Shown: piece after piece, positions 45,597-55,955 of the stretch
Layout: every line of letters begins with the position of its first letter
Numbering within the stretch: the first letter of the stretch is position 1
NCBI RefSeq assembly: GCF_008180725.1
Contig: NZ_VTEV01000013.1
Location: forward strand, 1 to 63,435
Direction of reading: 5' to 3'
Length of the DNA stretch: 63,435 bases
Origin: Sutcliffiella horikoshii
Lineage (GTDB): Bacteria > Bacillota > Bacilli > Bacillales > Bacillaceae_I
Notes under the pieces: generated by a model
The model's database searches: none
What the model saw: only the letters and a program-made list of their open reading frames with translations
What the model was told of the DNA's origin: nothing
Position numbers and translations under genes: made by a program

Positions 45597-45633
45597 TGAA
45601 GTAGTTGGGATAAATTTATCCCAATATACTTCA
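45597..45633. other. Near-perfect long palindrome in the secY-adk gap
   Basis: The 20-base centre TTGGGATAAATTTATCCCAA (45605-45624) is a perfect palindrome. TGAAGTA (45597) and TACTTCA (45627) extend it past a G-T pair and one bulged base, giving about 17 pairs plus a wobble. It starts at the base after the secY stop; no T tract follows. Confidence 0.9.
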
Positions 45634-45644
45634 CAAGATACTGA

Positions 45645-46306
<662 letters not shown>

Positions 46307-46307
<1 letters not shown>

Positions 46308-47053
46308 TGATTATCTGTAAAACTCCTCGTGAACTTGAGATCATGAGAGAAGCAGGTAGAATTGTCGCTCTGACACACCAAGAATTAAAAAAGCACATTG
46401 TACCTGGTGTAACAACGAAGCAATTGGATGATATTGCTGAGAAATTCATCCGCAAACATGATGCAATTCCTTCGTTTAAGGGGTATAATGGTTTTCGCGG
46501 AAGCATCTGCGCTTCTGTTAATGAAGAACTTGTTCATGGTATTCCCGGCGATCGTGTTCTGAAAGACGGAGATATCATTAGCATAGATATTGGTGCTAAG
46601 TATAATGGTTACCACGGTGACTCCGCTTGGACGTATGCTGTTGGTAACATATCCGATGAAACAAAGCGATTACTTGAAGTCACGGAACAATCATTGTATG
46701 AAGGCATCAAGGAAGTAAAACCGGGCGCTCGTCTCTCTGATGTATCCCATGCGATTCAAACGTATGCGGAAGCACACGATTTTTCAATTGTGAGAGAGTA
46801 TGTAGGGCATGGAATTGGTCAAGACTTACATGAAGACCCACAAATTCCTCATTATGGACCTCCTAACAAAGGTCCACGGTTAAAACCTGGTATGGTTCTT
46901 GCAATTGAACCAATGGTCAATGCAGGCACCCGCTACGTAAAAACGCTAGCAGATGACTGGACTGTTGTTACTGTTGACGGTAAAATGTGTGCTCATTTTG
47001 AACATACGGTCGCTATTACAGAAACAGGCTACGAGATCTTAACAAAAGCCTAA
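46307..47053 (+). CDS. map: Methionine aminopeptidase, type I
   Basis: 248 residues. Removes the initiator Met from nascent chains. Metal ligands fall in [18 protein letters not shown] (two Asp), [12 protein letters not shown] (His), LAIEPMV (Glu) and [10 protein letters not shown] (Glu). Starts on the adk stop codon. Its place with the ribosomal genes fits its co-translational job. Confidence 0.97.
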
Positions 47054-47066
47054 GAGGTGATATTGC

Positions 47067-47381
47067 TTGATCGAATCTGATTCGACTTTGCAAGTAGGCC
47101 AAATTGTTTCGATTACTCAAGGCAGAGATGCCGGACAGTATGCCGTAATTATTAAAATTCTTGATGAGCGTTTTGTCGTCCTAGCGGATGGAGACAAGCG
47201 GAAGTTTGACCGCCCAAAGAAAAAGAACATTCATCATCTTGAATTTTTTGATTACGTGTCTCCAGAAGTTCAGAACAGTATGAAGGAAACAAGCCGTGTG
47301 ACAAATGGAAAGCTGCGTTTTGCACTAACCAAATTTGTCAATGAGCTTGTTACTGATTTGAAGAAGGGAGAACTTAATTAA
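47067..47381 (+). CDS. ybzG: KOW-domain RNA-binding protein (YbzG-like, L14e family)
   Basis: 104 residues from TTG 47067, with AGAGGTGA upstream. N-terminal KOW motif ([20 protein letters not shown]) as in eukaryal or archaeal L14e, then a charged, helical C-terminus (about 70-104). Conserved between map and infA in Bacillus; role unknown, presumably on RNA or the ribosome. Stop overlaps the infA start (TAATG). Confidence 0.85.
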   Translation: MIESDSTLQVGQIVSITQGRDAGQYAVIIKILDERFVVLADGDKRKFDRPKKKNIHHLEFFDYVSPEVQNSMKETSRVTNGKLRFALTKFVNELVTDLKKGELN

Positions 47382-47599
47382 TGGCGAAAGACGATGTAAT
47401 TGAAGTAGAAGGTACGGTCATTGAGACTTTACCAAATGCTATGTTTAAAGTAGAATTGGAAAATGGTCATACTGTGTTGGCTCATGTATCTGGGAAAATA
47501 CGTATGCACTTTATTCGAATCCTACCAGGAGATAAAGTAACGGTGGAGCTTTCTCCATACGATTTAACACGCGGTAGAATTACGTATCGTTTTAAATAA
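47381..47599 (+). CDS. infA: Translation initiation factor IF-1
   Basis: 72 residues, a single OB-fold. [20 protein letters not shown] at the start and the [20 protein letters not shown] block are canonical. It occupies the A site during initiation. AAGGGAG is inside the end of the gene before. Confidence 0.97.
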   Translation: MAKDDVIEVEGTVIETLPNAMFKVELENGHTVLAHVSGKIRMHFIRILPGDKVTVELSPYDLTRGRITYRFK

Positions 47600-47634
47600 A
47601 CCTATTTTAGCACTCCGTACTATCAGGGAGGTAA

Positions 47635-47754
<120 letters not shown>

Positions 47755-47759
47755 CTTGA

Positions 47760-48140
<381 letters not shown>

Positions 48141-48154
48141 TTTTAAGTAAGTAA

Positions 48155-48559
<405 letters not shown>

Positions 48560-48678
48560 TTTGTCTGTATAGATTTTGTATACATGTCAATAATGGCTGA
48601 TGATACAGTTTAAAAATATACAGAGATAATTAAATGTTGTTGTTGTGCACAATCGGGACATACCTATGGGGAATTTCG

Positions 48679-48700
48679 GTAAGACATTATATGTCTTTCC
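48679..48700 (+). other. Hairpin in the rpsK-rpoA gap
   Basis: GGTAAGACAT (48679-48688) and ATGTCTTTCC (48691-48700) pair over ten positions with one mismatch and a two-base spacer. No T tract. The 172-base gap is the longest inside the alpha operon and shows no clear promoter. Confidence 0.6.
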
Positions 48701-48731
48701 GGGGTTTCGACGTTTTGAAGGAGGGTTATGA

Positions 48732-49676
48732 ATGTTAGAAATCGAAAAACCAAAAATCGAAACGGTTGAAATCAGCGATGACGCCAACTATGGTAAATTC
48801 GTCGTCGAGCCACTTGAGCGTGGATATGGAACAACTTTGGGTAACTCCTTACGTCGTATTCTTTTATCCTCACTTCCTGGTGCCGCTGTAACATCTATCC
48901 AAATAGATGGTGTACTGCATGAGTTCTCAACAATTGAAGGCGTCGTTGAAGATGTTACAACAGTTATTTTGAACGTTAAGAAGCTAGCATTAAAAATCTA
49001 TTCTGATGATGAGAAGACGTTAGAGATTGATGTGCAAGGTGAAGGTGCTGTAACAGCTGCTGACATTACTCATGACAGCGATGTTGAAATCCTTAACCCT
49101 GACCTTCATATCGCAACGTTAGCGAAGGACGCTCACCTGCGTATCCGTTTCACTGCAAAACGCGGTCGTGGATATGTACCAGCGGACGGAAACAAACGTG
49201 AAGACCAACCAATCGGTGTTATTCCGATTGATTCCATTTTCACTCCAGTTTCTCGTGTTTCTTATTATGTTGAAAATACACGTGTAGGCCAAGTCTCTAA
49301 CTATGACAAGCTTACATTAGATGTATGGACAGATGGTAGTAACGGTCCACAAGAAGCAGTTGCACTTGGGGCAAAGATTTTAACTGAACACCTAAATATA
49401 TTTGTAGGTCTAACAGATGAAGCGCAAAACGCTGAAATCATGGTAGAAAAAGAAGAAGATCAGAAAGAAAAAGTTCTAGAGATGACTATCGAGGAATTAG
49501 ATCTATCTGTTCGTTCTTACAACTGCCTGAAGCGTGCTGGCATCAACACTGTTCAAGAACTTGCAAATAAGACAGAAGAAGATATGATGAAAGTTCGTAA
49601 CTTAGGCCGTAAATCTTTAGAAGAAGTCAAGCACAAATTAGAAGAGCTTGGTCTTGGCCTGCGTAAAGATGACTAG
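48732..49676 (+). CDS. rpoA: RNA polymerase alpha subunit
   Basis: 314 residues. The N-terminal dimerisation domain ([20 protein letters not shown] near 29) nucleates core assembly; a linker near 228-240 leads to the C-terminal domain with [19 protein letters not shown] and [15 protein letters not shown] that contacts UP elements and activators. GAAGGAGG precedes the ATG. Confidence 0.98.
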   Translation: MLEIEKPKIETVEISDDANYGKFVVEPLERGYGTTLGNSLRRILLSSLPGAAVTSIQIDGVLHEFSTIEGVVEDVTTVILNVKKLALKIYSDDEKTLEIDVQGEGAVTAADITHDSDVEILNPDLHIATLAKDAHLRIRFTAKRGRGYVPADGNKREDQPIGVIPIDSIFTPVSRVSYYVENTRVGQVSNYDKLTLDVWTDGSNGPQEAVALGAKILTEHLNIFVGLTDEAQNAEIMVEKEEDQKEKVLEMTIEELDLSVRSYNCLKRAGINTVQELANKTEEDMMKVRNLGRKSLEEVKHKLEELGLGLRKDD

Positions 49677-49751
49677 TTTTTACTTGGAAAACTAGGCATC
49701 TTTATGTGTTTGAACGTTTCATGACTTTCTACAGAAGGAGGGAACATCAAC

Positions 49752-50114
49752 ATGGGATACAGAAAATTAGGTCGTACTAGCGCACAGCGTAAAGCAATGT
49801 TACGTGACTTGACTACTGACTTGATCATCAGCGAGCGCATTGAAACTACTGAAGCACGTGCAAAAGAATTACGTTCTTTAGTAGAAAAAATGATTACTCT
49901 TGGTAAGCGTGGTGACTTACACGCTCGTCGTCAAGCAGCTTCTTACGTTCGTCATGAAGTAGCGAACGCAGAAACTGGTCAAGACGCAGTTCAAAAGTTA
50001 TTCGCTGATATCGCTCCACGTTATGAAGAGCGTCAAGGTGGATACACTCGTATCATGAAACTTGGACCTCGTCGTGGAGACGGAGCTCCAATGGTTATCA
50101 TTGAACTTGTATAA
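49752..50114 (+). CDS. rplQ: 50S ribosomal protein L17
   Basis: 120 residues. Tunnel-exit rim protein; [20 protein letters not shown] at the start and the [18 protein letters not shown] block are hallmarks. GAAGGAGGG upstream. Last gene of the alpha operon. Confidence 0.97.
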   Translation: MGYRKLGRTSAQRKAMLRDLTTDLIISERIETTEARAKELRSLVEKMITLGKRGDLHARRQAASYVRHEVANAETGQDAVQKLFADIAPRYEERQGGYTRIMKLGPRRGDGAPMVIIELV

Positions 50115-50170
50115 TATATAATAGATGATAGTGGGTTAAAGAGGAGGAAACGATTCTTTGAGCTTACTAT

Positions 50171-50229
50171 AGTCAGTCATAAATAAGGGCGGACAGTTGT
50201 AATGACTGATCTAAGCCCTTTATTTTTTT
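50171..50229 (+). terminator. Terminator after rplQ with an interlocking stem
   Basis: AAATAAGGGC (50181-50190) pairs with GCCCTTTATTT (50215-50225), followed by a T run. TCAGTCAT (50173-50180), just before it, is complementary to ATGACTGA (50202-50209) inside the terminator loop. The two stems cross, so they either compete or form a pseudoknot. Confidence 0.75.
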
Positions 50230-50264
50230 GTCTATTTATTTAAAAGAGTTTCTGCTAATACACC

Positions 50265-50391
50265 GCTGGTGATATCCGCAAAAGGCTTCGCTTTCCTAGG
50301 GGCGGTGCTTGAGCCTCCTCGCATTCGCTGCGGGGTCTCAAGCTACCGCTATCTCCCTCAGGAGTCTTCGCCTTTTGCTCCAATCACCAGC
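50265..50391 (-). repeat. Dispersed element copy 4 (reverse orientation)
   Basis: GCTGGTGAT (50265-50273) and ATCACCAGC (50383-50391) are perfect inverted ends. The core reads in reverse: GGCGGTGCTTGAGCCTCCTC then GGGGTCTCAAGCTACCGC. Stands between rplQ and ecfA1, facing copy 5. Confidence 0.88.
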
Positions 50392-50475
50392 TATAAATAT
50401 CATTGAACGTGGTATTAAAGATTCTCAAGAACGGAAGTTAACGTTTCAAATATCTATGAGTTGATAGCAGTAACC

Positions 50476-50605
50476 CCATGTTGCTTGGAGTGGAAGGTGT
50501 GAGACTCCAGCGGGGGAAAACGGTTGATTGAGACCCCGCAACGAAGTGAGGAGGCTCAAACACCGTCCCGCGGAAAGCGAACGCCTGCAACGTAAAGCAA
50601 CAAGG
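50476..50605 (+). repeat. Dispersed element copy 5
   Basis: Ends CCATGTTGCTT (50476-50486) and AAGCAACAAGG (50595-50605) have one mismatch. The core has the variant GTTGATTGAGACCCCGC and GAGGAGGCTCAAACACCG. Only 84 bases separate it from copy 4, in inverted orientation. The two fill a gap where B. subtilis has rplQ and ecfA1 close together. Confidence 0.85.
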
Positions 50606-50730
50606 GAGTATAACCAAACCCTTGCACTTGAACTGTGTTGGTGGGTTGTACTACTTATTTTCTTTTTTTAGAGGTTAAGTCTATAGTAGAGAGAGTCAGT
50701 TAAGCGGAGAAGAGAGGAGTTGTATTTTCG

Positions 50731-51564
50731 ATGGCCATCTTAGAAGTGAAGGGTTTGTCCTTCCGCTATGCAAACCAAGAAGAGGATACGTTAAAGAATA
50801 TTAACCTGAAAGTGGAACAAGGAGAGTGGACCGCCATTGTTGGCCATAACGGCTCAGGCAAATCCACATTGGCTAGGATCCTAAACGGCTTGCAGCTTCC
50901 AACAGAAGGATCTGTTACAGTGCAGGGAACAAAGTTAGCAGAAGATACGATTTGGGATATTAGAAGACAGGTAGGAATGGTCTTTCAAAACCCTGATAAT
51001 CAATTTGTAGGCTCGACGGTAGAGGACGATGTTGCGTTTGGTTTAGAAAATATTGGCGTCCCCCGTGAAGAAATGATTTCCCGCGTGGCAGAGGGGATTG
51101 AAAAAGTAGGGATGGAATCTTTTTTAACCCAAGAGCCACATCAGCTCTCTGGTGGCCAAAAGCAGCGGGTGGCCATTGCAGGCTTAATTGCGCTGCGACC
51201 ATCCATCATCATTTTGGATGAAGCTACTAGCATGCTCGATCCTATCGGACGAAAAGAAGTAATTGACACAATAGAAGAGCTCCGACAACAGGTGGGAGTA
51301 ACGGTTATATCCATTACACATGATCTGGAAGAGGCTGCTAGAGCTGACCGAATCATTGTATTGAACGCAGGAGAAGTGTATGGCGAAGGAACCCCCGAGG
51401 AAGTTTTCCGTATGGGAGATAAGCTTGTGGAGATAGGTCTTGATTTGCCTTTTCCTATCATCTTGGCGAATAAACTGCAACAGTTGGGTGTGGAGTTTGA
51501 TACAGATCCGACCAATAGGGAAAGGCTGATGAATGAGTTATGCAAATTACAATCAAAGATTTAG
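50731..51564 (+). CDS. ecfA1: ECF transporter ATPase EcfA1
   Basis: 277 residues, ABC ATPase. Walker A GHNGSGKST near 37, Q-loop, signature LSGGQKQRVAIAG near 140, Walker B IIILDEATS and a His switch (SITHDLEE). With EcfA2 and EcfT it energises exchangeable vitamin-binding S components encoded elsewhere. The start at ATG 50731 has AGAGGAG about 11 bases upstream. Its last 25 bases overlap ecfA2. Confidence 0.95.
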   Translation: MAILEVKGLSFRYANQEEDTLKNINLKVEQGEWTAIVGHNGSGKSTLARILNGLQLPTEGSVTVQGTKLAEDTIWDIRRQVGMVFQNPDNQFVGSTVEDDVAFGLENIGVPREEMISRVAEGIEKVGMESFLTQEPHQLSGGQKQRVAIAGLIALRPSIIILDEATSMLDPIGRKEVIDTIEELRQQVGVTVISITHDLEEAARADRIIVLNAGEVYGEGTPEEVFRMGDKLVEIGLDLPFPIILANKLQQLGVEFDTDPTNRERLMNELCKLQSKI

Positions 51565-52406
51565 AGCATCGCTATCAGCTGAATACTCCCTTTGAAAGAG
51601 TTGCGCTTTATGATGTAGACATGATGATTCCTGAGAACTCCTATATTGCCATTATTGGTCATACAGGGTCCGGGAAGTCTACATTGTTGCAACACCTTAA
51701 TGGATTGTTAAGACCTACAAGTGGGAGCATTCAAGTTGGAGACATCACCTTGCATGCGAATAAAAAGGAAAAGAACATCAAGGCCTTGCGTAAAAAGGTA
51801 GGGATTGTTTTTCAATTTCCGGAGCATCAGCTTTTTGATGAAACCGTGGAAAAGGATGTTTGTTTTGGTCCGCTTAATTTTGGTGTTCCAGAAGAGGAAG
51901 CAAAGAAGCGGGCAAGAGAGGCACTTAAGCTTGTCGGTCTGCCTGATAGATATCTGGAGTCATCGCCTTTCGATTTAAGTGGTGGACAGATGCGCCGGGT
52001 TGCCATTGCCGGGGTGCTTGCGATGCAACCGGAAGTCCTTGTACTGGACGAGCCGACAGCTGGTCTCGATCCACGAGGACGTAAAGAAATCATGGACCTG
52101 TTTTATAAACTGCATAAAGAGCAGAACCTTACCACCATCCTAGTCACACACAGCATGGAGGATGCGGCAAAGTACGCAGATTCGATTGTGGTCATGAACA
52201 ACGGGACTGTTGGGCTAAAAGGGACACCAAGGGAGATTTTCAGCCAGGCAGAGGAAATTAAGAAACTTGGGTTGGACGTTCCGGAGACGGTTTTGTTTAT
52301 GAAAGAGTTAGGGGCGCGTTTGAATTTAGAATTCAGTGAAGTGTGTCTGACTGTTGAAGAAGTGGCAGAAGCGATCGCCTCCCGTTTGAAAAAGGGGGAT
52401 GAGTGA
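51540..52406 (+). CDS. ecfA2: ECF transporter ATPase EcfA2
   Basis: 288 residues, ABC ATPase paralogous to EcfA1. Walker A GHTGSGKSTL near 41, signature LSGGQMRRVAIAG near 146, Walker B VLVLDEPTAG, His switch LVTHSMEDA. Forms the heterodimeric motor with EcfA1. Starts inside ecfA1 and ends over the beginning of ecfT, so the three are translationally coupled. Confidence 0.95.
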   Translation: MQITIKDLEHRYQLNTPFERVALYDVDMMIPENSYIAIIGHTGSGKSTLLQHLNGLLRPTSGSIQVGDITLHANKKEKNIKALRKKVGIVFQFPEHQLFDETVEKDVCFGPLNFGVPEEEAKKRAREALKLVGLPDRYLESSPFDLSGGQMRRVAIAGVLAMQPEVLVLDEPTAGLDPRGRKEIMDLFYKLHKEQNLTTILVTHSMEDAAKYADSIVVMNNGTVGLKGTPREIFSQAEEIKKLGLDVPETVLFMKELGARLNLEFSEVCLTVEEVAEAIASRLKKGDE

Positions 52407-52407
52407 A

Positions 52408-53202
52408 GTGAATAATTTAATCATCGGTCGTTATGTGCCCGGTACTTCTCTTATTCACCGGATGGATCCAAGAGCAAAACTCTTGCTTGTATTTATTTTC
52501 GTCATGGTTGTGTTTCTTGCCAATAACATCTGGGGCTATGCCATGCTTGCTGCCTTCACATTGACCATCGTGTTGCTTACCAGAATACCGGTTCCCTTTA
52601 TTTTAAAAGGACTGAAGCCGATTCTCTGGATTATTATCTTTACCATGCTTTTTCATGTTTTTTTAACAAAAGAGGGCAACTTGCTCTTTGAAGTAGGTTT
52701 TATTGAAGTGTACGAAGAAGGCATCATACAGGCTATCTTTATATCCTTGCGTTTTTTATTCTTGATTACCATCACCACCATCCTTACCTTGACCACTACA
52801 CCAATTGAGGTGACTGACGGGATGGAGACGTTATTTGGTCCGTTTAAAAAGATAGGAGTCCCTGTCCATGAATTAGCGCTTATGATGTCTATTTCCTTGC
52901 GATTCATCCCAACCTTGATGCAGGAAACGGACAAGATCATGAAGGCGCAGAGTGCGAGAGGTGCAGACTTCACTGTAGGGCCTCTGAAAGAGCGTGTTAA
53001 GGCGTTGGTTCCTTTGCTTGTCCCGTTGTTCATCAGTGCGTTTAAACGCGCAGAGGAGCTTGCTACGGCGATGGAAGCACGAGGGTATAGAGGCGGCGAA
53101 GGAAGAACGAAATTCCGTCTGTTAGAATGGCAGTGGAAAGACACCTTGTTGTTGGTGACGCTTGCTGTCCTTACGTTTATCTTAGTTCTTATTCGAACAT
53201 AA
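52408..53202 (+). CDS. ecfT: ECF transporter transmembrane subunit EcfT
   Basis: 264 residues. Hydrophobic N-terminal half with several helices, then the two coupling-helix A-R-G motifs (SARGADF and EARGYRGGEG) that dock EcfA1 and EcfA2. GTG 52408 is preferred because AGGGGG lies 9 bases before it; ATG 52399 touches that site. The scaffold of the group II ECF transporter. Its stop overlaps nothing; truA follows after 14 bases. Confidence 0.93.
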   Translation: MNNLIIGRYVPGTSLIHRMDPRAKLLLVFIFVMVVFLANNIWGYAMLAAFTLTIVLLTRIPVPFILKGLKPILWIIIFTMLFHVFLTKEGNLLFEVGFIEVYEEGIIQAIFISLRFLFLITITTILTLTTTPIEVTDGMETLFGPFKKIGVPVHELALMMSISLRFIPTLMQETDKIMKAQSARGADFTVGPLKERVKALVPLLVPLFISAFKRAEELATAMEARGYRGGEGRTKFRLLEWQWKDTLLLVTLAVLTFILVLIRT

Positions 53203-53216
53203 TGGAGTTAGATATA

Positions 53217-53963
53217 ATGAATAGATTGAAATGTACCCTAACCTATGACGGGGCACAGTTTGAAGGCTATCAGATTCAAAAGGAGAAGCGTACGGTTCAG
53301 CTGGAGGTCCAGAAGGCTTTGTCCCGAATTCATAAGGGGACAGAGGCAAAGGTTGCTGCTTCTGGACGTACGGATGCAGGTGTTCATGCAGTAGGGCAGG
53401 TGCTGCACTTTGACTCGCCTCTAAGTATTCCGGAGGCTGCCTGGCAGAAGGCGCTGAACGCCCATCTACCCAAAGATATTTGGGTGAAGAGAGTGGAGTC
53501 TGTCTCAGGGGACTTCCACGCACGTTTTGATGTGGTAAAAAAGGAATACCGTTACAAGGTGAGCCTGGCAAAGGACTTTAATGTGTTTGACCGAGATCAG
53601 GTGTTTCACTACCCTTACCCGTTGGATTTGGAAGCTGTTAAAGAGGCGTGTGAGCATTTTATTGGCGAACACGATTTCACAAGCTTCTGTTCTGCAAAAA
53701 CGGAAGTGGAGGACAAGGTGCGGTTCATTTACTCGCTTGATGTAGAGTTGAATGGGGAGGAGCTTGAATTCCGCATTGTCGGCAATGGCTTTTTATATAA
53801 TATGGTCCGTATCATTGTAGGTACCTTACTGGAAATAGGACAAGGTAAAAAATTACCAAGAGATATTTTTTCGATCCTGGAAGCAAGAGATCGGGGAGCG
53901 GCAGGAAAAACGGCACCAGCACACGGTTTATACCTTTGGGACGTGGTTTATGATGACAACTAA
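53217..53963 (+). CDS. truA: tRNA pseudouridine(38-40) synthase TruA
   Basis: 248 residues. Catalytic Asp in SGRTDAGVHAVGQV near 52; HARFDVVKKEYRY and GNGFLYNMVRIIVGTL are further family blocks. Modifies the anticodon arm of many tRNAs. ATG 53217 gives the usual MNRLKC start with GGAG 9 bases upstream; ATG 53202 is a weaker alternative, and still earlier starts lie inside ecfT. Confidence 0.95.
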   Translation: MNRLKCTLTYDGAQFEGYQIQKEKRTVQLEVQKALSRIHKGTEAKVAASGRTDAGVHAVGQVLHFDSPLSIPEAAWQKALNAHLPKDIWVKRVESVSGDFHARFDVVKKEYRYKVSLAKDFNVFDRDQVFHYPYPLDLEAVKEACEHFIGEHDFTSFCSAKTEVEDKVRFIYSLDVELNGEELEFRIVGNGFLYNMVRIIVGTLLEIGQGKKLPRDIFSILEARDRGAAGKTAPAHGLYLWDVVYDDN

Positions 53964-53981
53964 TCCTGGTGTAACATTTTC

Positions 53982-54010
53982 TTGACAATCTCGCAAAAAA
54001 GATATAAGAT
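53982..54010 (+). promoter_or_regulatory. Promoter of rplM-rpsI
   Basis: TTGACA (53982-53987), 17-bp spacer, TAAGAT (54005-54010). It begins 19 bases after the truA stop. A leader of about 110 bases follows. Confidence 0.8.
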
Positions 54011-54016
54011 ATCACA

Positions 54017-54127
54017 TGGTATGTATTTTAACCCCACGATTAAGCCCCGGAAGAGTTTCATCGTGTTGAATAAAATATATGAAGAAATGAAAAATAAAAG
54101 GTTTATTTTTTTTAGGAGGGAAATTTA
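54017..54127 (+). promoter_or_regulatory. L13-type leader (candidate)
   Basis: CACGAT (54035-54040) and ATCGTG (54060-54065) form a stem in the untranslated leader of rplM. The position and size agree with the L13 leader motif known in Firmicutes, but I identify it by position rather than by a sure sequence match. Confidence 0.55.
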
Positions 54128-54565
54128 ATGCGTACAACGTTTATGGCGAAAGCTAGCGAAGTAAATCGTAAATGGTACGTGGTTGACGCTGAAGGTCAAA
54201 CTTTAGGTCGTCTTGCAAGTGAAGTTGCATCCATTTTACGTGGTAAACATAAACCAACTTTTACTCCAAACGTAGACACTGGAGATCATGTAATCATCAT
54301 CAATGCAGAAAAAATCCACTTAACTGGTAACAAGTTGAACGGTAAGATCTACTACCGTCACACAATGCACCCAGGTGGACTTAAACAAAGAACGGCTTTA
54401 GAAATGCGTACTAACTATCCTACAAAGATGTTAGAACTAGCAATCAAAGGCATGCTTCCAAAAGGAAGTCTTGGACGTCAGCAAGCTAAAAAATTGAATG
54501 TGTATGCTGGAAGCGAGCATCCACACCAAGCACAACAACCTGAAGTTTACGAACTTCGCGGTTAA
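54128..54565 (+). CDS. rplM: 50S ribosomal protein L13
   Basis: 145 residues. Early assembly protein; [20 protein letters not shown] near 14 and the [19 protein letters not shown] block near 109 are typical. AGGAGGG is 7 bases before the ATG. Paired with rpsI, a universal arrangement. Confidence 0.97.
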   Translation: MRTTFMAKASEVNRKWYVVDAEGQTLGRLASEVASILRGKHKPTFTPNVDTGDHVIIINAEKIHLTGNKLNGKIYYRHTMHPGGLKQRTALEMRTNYPTKMLELAIKGMLPKGSLGRQQAKKLNVYAGSEHPHQAQQPEVYELRG

Positions 54566-54585
54566 TTAATAAGGAGGGTATAACT

Positions 54586-54978
54586 TTGGCACAAGTACAA
54601 TACTACGGCACAGGTCGTCGTAAAAGCTCCGTTGCACGTGTACGTCTAGTTCCTGGTAACGGACAAATCGTGATCAACGATCGTGATATCGAAAACTACA
54701 TCCCATTCGAAGCTCTACGTAACGTTGTTAAACAACCATTAGCAGTTACTGAAACAGAAGGTAACTACGATGTATTAGTAAACGTTGACGGTGGAGGATA
54801 CACTGGTCAAGCTGGTGCGATCCGTCATGGAATCGCTCGTGCATTATTGCAAGCTGATCCTGAGTTCCGTGCTTCTTTAAAGCGTGCAGGTCTTCTGACT
54901 CGTGACGCGCGTATGAAAGAGCGTAAAAAATACGGACTTAAGGGCGCTCGTCGTGCACCTCAGTTCTCAAAACGTTAA
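54586..54978 (+). CDS. rpsI: 30S ribosomal protein S9
   Basis: 130 residues from TTG 54586 (AAGGAGGG upstream). [19 protein letters not shown] at the start and the C-terminal tail [13 protein letters not shown], whose last residues touch the P-site tRNA, are intact. Ends the core ribosomal block; a terminator and the 13-unit array follow. Confidence 0.97.
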   Translation: MAQVQYYGTGRRKSSVARVRLVPGNGQIVINDRDIENYIPFEALRNVVKQPLAVTETEGNYDVLVNVDGGGYTGQAGAIRHGIARALLQADPEFRASLKRAGLLTRDARMKERKKYGLKGARRAPQFSKR

Positions 54979-54997
54979 TCTTCGGATTCCAATATGG

Positions 54998-55030
54998 AAA
55001 ACCCCCGACCCTTGTGGTTGGGGGTTTTTT
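54998..55030 (+). terminator. Terminator after rpsI
   Basis: AAAACCCCC with an inner CC arm pairs with GG and GGGGGTTTT around CTTGT, ending in six T. Strong. Confidence 0.93.
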
Positions 55031-55065
55031 GGTGTTTTTGGCGGACGATGTAGGACGTGGATTGG

Positions 55066-55722
55066 GAGAGAGAGGTCTTCATACGGTTGATGAAGACGTG
55101 ATTGGGTCGTATTTTGTGCGAGAGAGGTCTTCATACGGTTGATGAAGACGTGATTGGGTTGAGTTTTGTGCGAGAGAGGTCTTCATACGGCCGATGAAGA
55201 CGTGATTGGGTCGTATTTTGTGCGAGAGAGGTCTTCATACGGTTGATGAAGACGTGATTGGGTCGTATTTTGTGCGAGAGAGGTCTTCATACGGTTGATG
55301 AAGACGTGATTGGGTTGAGTTTTGTGCGAGAGAGGTCTTCATACGGTTGATGAAGACGTGATTGGGTTGAGTTTTGTGCGAGAGAGGTCTTCATACGGTT
55401 GATGAAGACGTGATTGGGTCGTATTTTGTGCGAGAGAGGTCTTCATACGGTTGATGAAGACGTGATTGGGTCGTATTTTGTGCGAGAGAGGTCTTCATAC
55501 GGTTGATGAAGACATGATTGGGTTGAGTTTTGTGCGAGAGAGGTCTTCATACGGTTGATGAAGACGTGATTGGGTAGATTTTTCTGCAAGAGAGGTCTTC
55601 ATACGATCGATGAAAACGTGTATTAGGAGAGAGAGGTCTTCATAAGCCGATGAAGACCTGAGTGGGACGTGTATAGCGCAAAAGAGGTCCTCATACGATC
55701 GATGAAAACGTGTCTGCAACGG
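55066..55722. repeat. Tandem palindromic array, 52-bp period, 13 units
   Basis: Each unit carries GTCTTCAT-N7-ATGAAGAC, usually with ACGGTTG as the seven central bases. Left arms start at 55075, 55127, 55179, 55231, 55283, 55335, 55387, 55439, 55491, 55543 and 55595, always 52 bp apart; two diverged units follow at 55636 and 55687. Linkers alternate between two main forms, GATTGGGTCGTATTTTGTGC and GATTGGGTTGAGTTTTGTGC. Unit 3 has CGGCCG in place of CGGTTG. No open frame with a ribosome site exists in it. Confidence 0.95.
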
Positions 55723-55853
55723 ATTGCTCTTGAGAACTAACACCCACTAGAAAATACAAAGCCTGACCAGAAACTTGAGCCCCTCCATTCTACCTAAGCA
55801 GTATCTCACACACAAACATGGTAATTAAGTAAATATTAGGTAATTACAACCAA
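55723..55853. other. Intergenic stretch between array and secreted-protein cluster
   Basis: AT-rich sequence with no gene, no clear hairpin and no further array units. It leads into the likely promoter of the next cluster. Confidence 0.5.
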
Positions 55854-55882
55854 TTACTCTTGTTCTATATAGTGAATAAAAT
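55854..55882 (+). promoter_or_regulatory. Possible promoter of the secreted-protein cluster
   Basis: TTACTC (55854-55859), 17-bp spacer, TAAAAT (55877-55882). The -35 is poor. It is the best SigA-like match in the 250 bases before the cluster; an alternative sigma factor cannot be excluded. Confidence 0.35.
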
Positions 55883-55955
55883 AGGCATTATGCAACTTAA
55901 AAAAAATGAAAACTTACTTTATCATTAGTTCTTAATAAAGAAGAAAAGGAGGTAA

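Noticed and set aside
53127-53216. Longer N-terminus for TruA
   Set aside because: It would overlap ecfT and lacks a ribosome site; the family protein starts at MNRLKC.
55066-55722. CRISPR array
   Set aside because: The linkers are near-identical rather than unique, repeats are palindromic with 7-base centres, and no cas genes are nearby.
55495-55743. Minus-strand open frame over the 52-bp array
   Set aside because: Repeats of YEDL-type translation reflect the DNA period (52 is not a multiple of 3), and no start signal is present.
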